Assembly: GCF_000204055.1 (NCBI RefSeq)
Contig: NW_006768794.1
Span: 854,668-918,667 of the forward strand
DNA from: Melampsora larici-populina 98AG31
Taxonomy: Eukaryota; Basidiomycota; Pucciniomycetes; Pucciniales; Melampsoraceae
DNA: 64,000 nt
Direction of reading: 5' to 3'
Shown: piece after piece, positions 56,170-64,000 of the stretch
How positions within the stretch are numbered: position 1 is the first letter of the stretch
How the letters are laid out: each line of letters opens with the position of its first letter
The notes under the pieces: model-generated
Told to the model about the DNA's origin: nothing
Database searches by the model: none
The model's input: the letters and a program-made list of their open reading frames with translations, nothing else
Position numbers and translations under genes: made by a program

Positions 56170-57714
56170 TCTAGTTCAAGTTAAAGGTAAACCATGTTCG
56201 CCGGCAAAACCTGATTAAACTCCCAATCCCTACTACCAATTTGCAGGTTTACACGCTCAACACATTTAATCTGGTTTCCACACGCCTCACCTGCCTTACC
56301 CTCATCCCAAATTTGTTACTCACAAGTCACTCCTCTAGGCTCTCATCAAACCAATTCTAATCAGGTAAGCATTTCTATCTACAAATTCAACTCCATTCAC
56401 CTACTCATCCATCCTTACAATCTTATCACATTGATCCTCATCAATCTGGCACACTTTCTCTCAAGTTGGTAGAAGACATCCAGATTTTCTATAAGGATAT
56501 TGATCCGGCTGTTGATTCACCCTCCGGCTCAAGACTTTTGTCACTCCCATCATCACCCACCAGTCGTGATCATGCCATCCAATAGCATTCCACTTTCTCA
56601 AGAGATCTCATTGTCCATCTCATCTCTAGAGCTCACTGAAGTTCGGAATGAGTTAAGATGAGAAGTTGAGACCCAAGTTGAATTCAAGATTTGAGGTTCA
56701 TTGTTTTGTAAGTTTCTTCAACATTTTCTTTATCAACTCGCTACACGATCACCACCACCACTATCACACACTTCAATCTGGTAAATGCAACTTCAAGTAA
56801 ATTGAGATGTGATATCAGAGTGGTATGTGTGGATAAGAGGCAAATTGAATCATCTCCTTCCTCAAACACATACATCAGGAGCTTGGACTGACCTTGTGTC
56901 CATCAAAATAGACTATCATTGCTGCCAGTCAAAGAAAGGTTCCACAAATTGCCATGAGGATTGGTTTTTACCAAAGGTATTGATACCACCTGAAGTGGCT
57001 CAGAACACAACCACTCATCTAATCAATACATCTCGTAAATATATGGGACCGGCCTGACAATCTGAACAACCTTCACATCAAATCAGCAGTGTTTTCATTA
57101 CTTTACCTAAATCGTTCTGCCTCTCTGGTGAATCAACCTGCAATCTATTCACATCTTCAGGATTCTATCAGCTCAAATGTTTTACTTGATTTGAGTCTGA
57201 GCTTCAAGAGCCAGCAACCTCCCTCTCACCTATGAAAAACTGATGTTCAATGAATTTAACCATTTCCAATTATGTGAAAAGAAAAATAAAGTGCACCAAA
57301 CTATAAATTCAACTAAACTACATTGTTTGGAGCAATAGGATCAGGTAAAAGTTAATTATGGGAAATTCAGTTGAAGAAGATATTTTGAGGAGAATAATAA
57401 TGGAGGTAGTGAAACAGTTGTAAATAGTGTTGAGTATAAAGGTGCTGATGTATACATTAATCTGTTTTAAGTGTCTTTTGCTTTGCTGGTCAAAGTTCTT
57501 AAACTTAGTTATGAGCTATGATCATGTATGGGGGTGTTTAGTACATCATGACAAGTTAAATGTGTGATGTGTGCACACCTGGTGATTTTTGGAGGCTTGC
57601 ATGAAATGGTTCCAGGGTGGGAAATGGATGAAATAAATCCTCACAAGAAGATGATGTCAAATTGCTAAATTAATTAAACATGATTGGTGCGGCACCCGCC
57701 GCTGAACGGGCTAG
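56170..57714 (+). mobile_element. Second, short non-autonomous Helitron
   Basis: The 3' end GTGCGGCACCCGCCGCTGAA ... CTAG (57711-57714) followed by T is nearly the same as the 3' end of the Helitron at 49878. It has the same GCGGC/GCCGC hairpin and the same spacing to CTAG. The 5' part shares AAGTTAAAGGTAAACCATG with the start of that Helitron. The exact 5' base is ambiguous (TC at 56170 or 56176, and the preceding base is not A). No gene inside. Confidence 0.7.
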
Positions 57715-57719
57715 TGTTT

Positions 57720-58917
57720 TGTTTAAATGTTGACCGTCAATATAAGGTCTTATGTAAGGTCTTATGATGTCTTCTTCCTTCTATTGTGACAGTTTTCTAC
57801 TCCCACCATGTCAAAGTATCTCTAGGCCTGATTACTTTCATTGATGGATCAGATTGGCTTGGGAAGATTGGTTTGTTTGATTTGGCAAACAATTGAATTG
57901 ATGGAAGATTCAAGTAGGGAAAAAGAAGTGAAATCAGTGTTGATTTTGGCTAAAGTGATCAAAGTTGTTGGCTAAAGTGTTCAAACTCATCAAGGTTGAA
58001 ACTCTTCAGGAATCAAAACATTTGTTATATCAAACGTATACCACTCTTCAAGATTAATACATCATCATCAGTGCCAAAAAGATAGAGTATAGATAAAGCT
58101 TGGAGATTTTATTAAAATCCAAAGAAAAAGGAGTGATTGATTTCTTGAGCTCTTGTAATCAAATCCTTGGTTTTTCTTCTCTATTCATCTTTCAAATTAT
58201 TCAATTTGATCTCTTCTTTTTTTACTTTCTTCAAGTTTTGATGGTACATTTAAAAAAGGTTAGATTTTTTTCTTTCCATTCATGTACATTCTTTATCCAA
58301 GAGATTGAACTCAAGATGATTTCTTTTGACAGTTTATAGAAACTTGTTGGTTCTTTAACAAAAGCAGTTACAATAAGATTAAACCAAACAAATAAGAAAA
58401 AAATTGTCTAGAGATTAACAGGAATTCCTTTTGATAAGAATTATTGACCGTGTTCTTAGGTTTATAAAGGTTTCTTAAATAATGTATATCTGATCAAGTT
58501 TGTAAAGTGTAAAAAGATTTCAGGCAATTCAAAAACAACTCATAGTCTGATGTGAAGATAATCAGTCAAGAAGGTATGGTTTACATGACAAGTTTTAATG
58601 ATTGGTCAATTTAGAATGATTTCTTGATTATCAAGTGGTAAACTAGAATAGATTACATTCAATTTGATCTCTTCCAAAGATGATTAACAAGATAATCCAA
58701 TTCAAGTTAACCTATCACATACACATCCCTTCCAAGAAAGCTTGATTTATTCTCTCCTATGCAAAACTCATACTGTTGGTTTTGTCAAGTTTTTTCTTTT
58801 CACAAAGTTGAGAAATATGGAAGGAAGAGGACTAAGAGGATCCTCAGGCTCCAATGACATTCATGCCTTCTTATGACCCTGCATTTCACATCTTTTGAAA
58901 TGCATCTGCTAGACCTT
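57720..58917. other. Intergenic stretch, no gene recognised
   Basis: AT-rich single-copy-looking sequence with short frames and no motif. Confidence 0.5.
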
Positions 58918-59473
58918 TTATGATTGTTGTTTGGCTTTCATGGCTTGATAGCGTTCCGCTTTTCCGATGCTTGTTGCTCTCGTTGCCGTATATGTAAAAG
59001 ACATTTCATCATCCCATCGAGTAAAATAACTCAAATTAAGATTGACTTCATATCGCTGTGATGAGGTCAAAAGATTGGAATGAAAACATGTTGATTTACT
59101 GTGAAAACAAATTGGGTAAGCATCTCTTGGCTCATAAGTCAGGTGCTCGTTATTTTCTTGGATTTCATCAAAAGACAAACTTCCGACATCAGAAATGAGA
59201 ACTTAAAGAGTGCTATATCGATTCATAAATAGATTGACGATCTACTCAAGATATTGATCTTGATACGAATGCGACCCGTTGGAAAACCTTAATGAGCAAT
59301 CGTTTGATTTACTGTGAAGAGAGATCCATACAATGATATCCTGATTGCCAAGCATTGATCGTTGCACTGAAAAGTACGATTCGATATTCATAACTGAAAT
59401 CATCGAGACATACTTTGCCGTGTTTAGTCACAGCAATGGGTTCTAGCCGACTTATCTCTTGGGGAATCCCATT
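58918..59473 (-). pseudogene. Decayed unknown protein gene
   Basis: Two minus-strand coherent blocks: 59473-59309 (NGIPQEISRLEPIAVTKHG, then CLDDFSYEYRIVLFSATINA) and 59178-58918 (SFDEIQENNEHLTYEPRDAY, then YEVNLNLSYFTRWDDEMSF). The first is preceded in frame by TGA in TTGA context and closed by TAA. The second is open to its own stop. The two may be exons of one gene joined across a decayed intron. I do not recognise the family. Confidence 0.4.
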
Positions 59474-59856
59474 TCAATAATTGAGGAGAAAGCCCTATCA
59501 CGTCTTGGCGTCACAGTATGTTCACAGCTCCGATTTCCATGGTTTCATGAGAAAGATGAGAGGTAAAGCTCCATTTTTTCAAGTAGGAGAGTTTTATAGT
59601 ACGAACTTGTAACTTGGCAATAGTCAAAAGGTATAAAGGCTTACCTTTCTATAGCATTTCAATCATATTTCTTCAAACAATTCCTCAACGTACTCAATAA
59701 ATCTTACGAAGAAACATTCTAAAGAATTCTATCAACTCGAATTTAAATCTCATCAAAGTGAGTAGAGAGCTGTAGAGAGCTACTCTTGAATAGATCAATA
59801 TTATCATTCAATTTAGTCCCATCTGATTTTTTCTTTACTTTTTATGTTCATTAAAG

Positions 59857-60185
59857 ATGTTATCATCAACCTTTTTAAAGATGATTGTAATCAGTTTATC
59901 TGCGACTGCTACTGCGATAGCTCAAACTTACAGACTCTCATGTGATCCAGAAGTTCAAAATCCAGCAGGGTAAGTTATTTATCTTTCTGAAAAAAAAACA
60001 CGAAACTGAAACTAATCAAAATTCATGGTCATCAATTCCTTCTGTTGTTTTTTGTGGATTTCAGTTGTTTTGACTATGGATATTGCGCTGCTGGTGGTTT
60101 TTTTATGAGTTGTGCTGGTCCACCTGCTGATTGTCAAAGTGGACATTCATATTGTTCTGAAAAATGTAATTGTATTAGGAATTAA
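59857..60185 (+). CDS. Small secreted cysteine-rich protein (candidate effector)
   Basis: Exons 59857-59969 and 60065-60185 join with clean GT-AG borders (GTAAGT, TTTCAG) to 78 codons, giving 77 aa. The N-terminus (MLSSTFLKMIVISLSATAT, ending AIAQ) has the charge and hydrophobic core of a signal peptide with likely cleavage after AIA. The mature part, about 55 residues, holds eight cysteines: RLSCDP, AGCFDYGYCAAGG, MSCAG, ADCQ, SYCSEKCNCIRN. An even number of Cys in a short secreted protein suggests four disulfides. The single intron lies just after the first Cys. Small secreted Cys-rich proteins are typical rust effector candidates, but no function can be assigned. An alternative start at the second ATG (59881) would weaken the signal peptide. 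Confidence 0.72.
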
Positions 60186-60189
60186 AGTA

Positions 60190-61130
60190 TACAAAGATAC
60201 GAGAAATTTAGGATACCTTTTTTCTTGTGAAGTTGATTTCTTGCGATTTGTTTTTATTAAATTATCCATGATTTTTGTTTTTCTTTTTTTCTTTATCTTC
60301 TGTTCTTGGTCAGGATCTTCCGTAGGATTTGTTTCTCGTCTGTTTTACCCAAGTTGATTTTACTTACAGTCCATACATCTAATGGCTGACTTGTATCTGC
60401 TTGAAATCTTGTCTTGAACGCTTGTATACATGATCAATCTCTACTTGTTTGTATGCCTTCGCAATTGTAAACACGGGGTATATTTAAAATGAAATGGGAT
60501 ACGTAGGTACATCAGAAGACCTTCACAAAAATGTCTCAATAACTAGTCCATGACATGGAAATATCAGGAAACATCAACTTGTCTTTTGTTTATTGTGAGA
60601 TGCCAAGGTACAAGGTCTTGACATGTTTTTTCTGCATTATCCCCAGAATGACAGGAGTGTACCATAGCTATTATGCTAGCTAATCTACCTCCAAGTTTTG
60701 TTAGAAAAAATGAAATCTTCCAAGCCCCTCAAGAGAAGTTTGTCAAATTCAAGTCAGTGACCATGAGGAATTCCAAAAAAAATCAAGAAAAGCATGTACA
60801 AAAGTGTACAACATCAAAAACTAAACTCAACAAAGATAGTCATTTAAACTTCTTGATCAACAAAACTTATTTTTCTTACCAAGATGATATATTATACATA
60901 TTCTTAAAAATGTATTTCAACTTTACCTCAAACCAAAAAACTCTAATTGCATCATGATCATGATCATCATCAAAATGATAAGTTCATAAAACATCAAGTC
61001 ATAAACCTATCAATTCCTTCTCTAAACAATACAAAAAAAACAAATCATGATCCTTCTTTTTTCTAAAAACCCTTCATGTTTGAAGTTCAAAATCTAATCT
61101 TAGATCTATTTTGTCCCCAAACAAATTAAA
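60190..61130. other. Intergenic stretch between secreted protein and lyase/kinase gene
   Basis: AT-rich, with no supported gene. The two flanking genes converge here, so it holds both 3' ends. Confidence 0.5.
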
Positions 61131-62555
61131 TCAATTCACAAAGAACCAATCCTCTCCTTTGCCTTCAAGTACATCAATCTTTAATCTTTCATCGCTCTTC
61201 TTCATGAAATCTTCTTGACGAGTCAAAATTCGATCAACTTTAATTCCAACACCTCTACCTCCTACTTTAGTACGATAAGCTTTAAATCCGTTTTGATTTA
61301 ATTCATTCATCACTTCATCTGTCTTAGAAAACGCTAAAAAAGAAACCCGATTTCTCAATTTTATAAACCCAAAAAGATAAACAAAGAAAGAGCTTACCAG
61401 AGGGTAAAAGAGTAATAGCACAACCACCACCACCTGCACCCGTTAATTTGCTCTTCAAACCAAACCGTTTACCAACCAAAGAAACCTGATCTAAAGCCTG
61501 ATGACCAACCCCAAGTGAAACTAATAACTCATGACACTTCACCATCAATCCACCTAAGCCATCTTCAGATTTTTCAATCTCTTTTTCATCTAAAAGGATT
61601 TCTTCAGCTAGATGAGTGATTTGATCGATTTCTTGTAAAATTGATGTAATATAATCAGGTTCTTGTACTTTACGATCTCCCACTGATTTCACTAATGCTT
61701 TTGTATCTCGACTGATTTGAGTATCAGTGACTAAAAAACCTAATGCTTTAAATCCATTTAATCTTTCTTGACATCCTTCGGGTCCTTTTCTATATCCGAT
61801 CGCTCCTCCATACGTCGAAACTGTATTATCGACTCCTGATGGGTTTCCATGTAAGATTTTCTCTCCTAGGAATGCCCATTGATTGATCATAGCTGCTGAA
61901 GCCGTGTCAATACAGGCAGAGGTTGGTACTTGGAGATGGGCATGAGTGTAGAGTAATGCAGTTGATAATGAAACTGAGTATGCTGCTGATGAACCTAATC
62001 CTGCACCAATGGGTAAAGCTGAACGAACGGTATACACTTGTGCACGTCTAGTTTTAAGAAATGATATATCAGTATAAAGTTTGGTAAGAGGTTGAGATGA
62101 TTAGAAAAATGTAAAAAAATACTTACCGTTTCTCAGAAACGGCTAGATGTACAAACAGATAAAGAAAAGCATGAGCCGCTTCAACTAAATTAGGTTTCTC
62201 TACTTTTTCTTTCACAAGTTGAAGTATAGCTTCAGAAAGTTGTTTGTCCACTTTCAATTCACCCGTTCCATTAAGCTTTGGAACTGATTGCCATGGTAAT
62301 TGATTCAAGTTCCAAGAAATCGTTAAATTTGAATCAGGTAAGACGAGTTTAACTTGATCTTCTTCTTCTTCTAATGGTTCAACTAAACAATAACACTTCA
62401 AATCTATAGCTGCTGCTAATGCTTTTTTCTCGTATACTACTGCATGTTCACCAAAAAGGATGATTTTACCAGGAGCAGAAACAAGGATGGTAGAAGGAGC
62501 CAAACGGAGAAGAGAAGATACTGCGGCTTGTGCTGGTCCTTCTTCATCAGCATTC
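61131..62555 (-). other. Mevalonate kinase region of the fusion gene
   Basis: Begins about ten residues before SAPGKII and ends in GEDWFFVN. The three GHMP kinase motifs are all present and in order. The length of about 440 residues equals free-standing fungal mevalonate kinases (ERG12 type). Confidence 0.82.
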
Positions 62556-64000
62556 ACGATTTGGGATCCGGTTTGGGATTCAATCGAATCACTTCGGTTC
62601 ATCACTCTTTCCAAACCAGTACCGACTGCTGATTCATCAATCGTTCGGATCGCTCCAGCTTCTATTAAGGCCGATTCAAGATCTTCTAGAAGATCATCAC
62701 AATCTTCTATTCCAACACAGAGTCGAATCAAGTCCTCGGGTAAATTACGTGCTGCTCGAACGGCTGGGTCGATAGAAGCGTGACTGTGTACAACAATTGA
62801 TTGGGAAAACAAAAGTAGGTAAGTAAGAGGGTACAAATCAAGCCCAAAAGAGAACATCAACTTACGACATGAGACATGGCATACTGATCAAACTATTCAC
62901 ACATCCAAAACTAACACTAATACCCCATAACCTAGCCGAACTAACAATCTTTTCACTCAACTCTTTATCACCAGTTTCAAAACTAAGAACAGCACCCGGA
63001 CCCTTAGCCAATCGATCATGAATATCTTTTCCACGATGATTTGGAAGTCCAGGATAATTAACCTTGAAACCTAACTGATTTAAATAATGAGCTACTCTGA
63101 TCGCACTAGCTTGTTGACGATCTAATCGGATGGCCAAAGTCTTAACACCTCTTAATAATAAAAAACAATCAAAAGGTGCTAAACCGTTTCCAATACTATT
63201 GATCACAAATCCGATTTGTCGTGCAAGTTCATCTGAATTACAAATCACTAAACCTGCCATTAAATCATGATGACCACTTAAATATTTAGTACCTGAATCA
63301 TAAACAAGATCTGCACCGAATTCCAATGGTCTCATTAAATAAGGTGACATCATCGTATTATCTACTACTATTAATGTATTGGGCATCACTGCTTTAACTT
63401 GTTTTGAAATTTCTTCTATATCTACAATCTGTAATAAAGGATTGGTTGGACTTTCGAGTAAGACGATTTTCACTTTACTATCTGATTTCAAGAATGGTTG
63501 AATCGTTTCGATTTTAGTGGTATCAAGATGATGTGTAATAATTCCTCCATGTTCTTTTAAATAGGTTAATAATCGATTAGAGCCTCCATACAAGTCATTT
63601 CCTGCTATGATTTCATCTCCTGGTTTTAATGTTCTAAAGATTATATCTAGAGCTCCCATTCCAGATGTGACTGCAAAAGCATGTTTAGCTCCTGAGATTT
63701 TGGCAATATGGTGTTCTGGAGTTTCGAGTGCCCGAAATACGAAAGAAATCAAATGAAAGTCAGTATGATGATGTGACTATATGTGATGTTATGGAGATTG
63801 AAAACTGACCAAGAAAAGTACGACTGGGATTCCCACTTCGACTGTAATCGTAAGCTCCTCCCATACCTTTAAAAGTAGCAGTTTGATAGATTGGTACACT
63901 AGATGATCCGTGACGATCTTTATGATCAGCGTCAGGATTATCGACAGTAGTACAGAGGGTAGAGAATCGGTATCCAAGAGCTGAACGAGGATAACGTAGA
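61131..64000 (-). CDS. Cystathionine beta-lyase fused in frame to mevalonate kinase (5' end beyond window)
   Basis: Minus-strand exons 64000-63810 (partial), 63715-62866, 62783-62127, 62047-61398 and 61333-61131 join to 850 codons in one frame. The N-terminal half is a PLP-dependent lyase of methionine biosynthesis, which cleaves cystathionine to homocysteine, pyruvate and ammonia. Its motifs are [26 protein letters not shown], the cofactor Lys in [27 protein letters not shown] and [17 protein letters not shown]. About 50 residues of linker follow. The second half is a GHMP kinase that phosphorylates mevalonate in the isoprenoid pathway: [31 protein letters not shown], the catalytic Asp in [14 protein letters not shown], and [18 protein letters not shown]. 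There is no stop or intron between the halves, since the junction is inside exon 62783-62127. Both halves look complete and undamaged. An internal ATG in ERVMNRS could in principle start a separate kinase, but the lyase would then have no stop. Confidence 0.88.
62640..64000 (-). other. Cystathionine beta-lyase region of the fusion gene
   Basis: This part covers the lyase catalytic fold up to [11 protein letters not shown], where ordinary cystathionine beta-lyases end. The first residues are outside the window. The fungal beta-lyase assignment rests on the GNGL-x-PFD motif; a gamma-lyase is less likely. Confidence 0.8.

Noticed and set aside
60673..60957. 94-codon plus-strand frame
   Set aside because: AT-rich composition, no homology, no intron or promoter support.
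63789..63977. Hydrophobic minus-strand frame
   Set aside because: Wrong frame over the first visible exon of the lyase, which reads [11 protein letters not shown] in the correct frame.

Overview
The window looks like a transposon-rich, AT-rich stretch of a basidiomycete genome, most probably a rust fungus (Pucciniales, Melampsora/Puccinia-like). Evidence for this is: short GT-AG introns in almost every gene; a RecQ-like helicase gene of the type amplified in rusts; a small intron-containing gene for a secreted cysteine-rich protein; and repeated CGA-to-TGA (TpCpG to TpTpG) nonsense changes in transposons, a mutation context I recall being reported for Pucciniomycotina. No comparison to databases was possible.

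Layout. 1-3130: repeats and no recognisable gene. 3140-12373: a hAT DNA transposon with a decayed ten-exon transposase gene, split by a complete PIF/Harbinger element (6944-12055) that carries a Myb/SANT-like gene, a small unknown gene and a broken DDE transposase. 14071-18845 (minus strand): copy A of a tyrosine-recombinase (DIRS/Ngaro-like) retrotransposon, with a 206-bp CACTA-like MITE inside its reverse transcriptase; a second 206-bp MITE lies just upstream at 19001-19206. 19200-21970: fold-back repeats. 21971-24020: a RecQ-like helicase gene without a recognisable Walker A lysine. 24414-30588: copy C of the same retrotransposon (ORF1 intact, RT and recombinase carrying stops). 31878-52193: copy D, interrupted twice. 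A CACTA-like element (32225-42030) sits in ORF1 and itself contains a Mutator-like (MULE) element with an OTU-protease fusion (33844-40331). A Helitron (43422-49878) sits in the RT gene and itself contains a hAT-like non-autonomous element (46690-48102). 52200-56160: diverged duplicates of an unknown gene, a tandem repeat and a 100-N assembly gap. About 56170-57714: a second, short Helitron. 57720-60200: largely empty except for a decayed gene relic and the small secreted-protein gene. 61131-64000: a host gene, running off the window end, that encodes cystathionine beta-lyase fused in frame to mevalonate kinase.

The nesting can be read at base-pair level. Removing the CACTA element plus one TAT duplication, the Helitron (between A and T), and the MITE plus one TCT duplication each restores the frame and the conserved protein sequence of the interrupted retrotransposon gene. 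This gives a clear insertion order. Apart from the helicase, the secreted protein and the lyase/kinase fusion gene, nearly all coding capacity here is or was mobile DNA.

The most novel-looking items are the lyase/mevalonate kinase fusion, the roughly 1,455-residue Asn-rich/FAR1/MULE/SWIM/CCHC/OTU transposase with its hairpin-studded terminal arms, and the base-precise multi-level nest.
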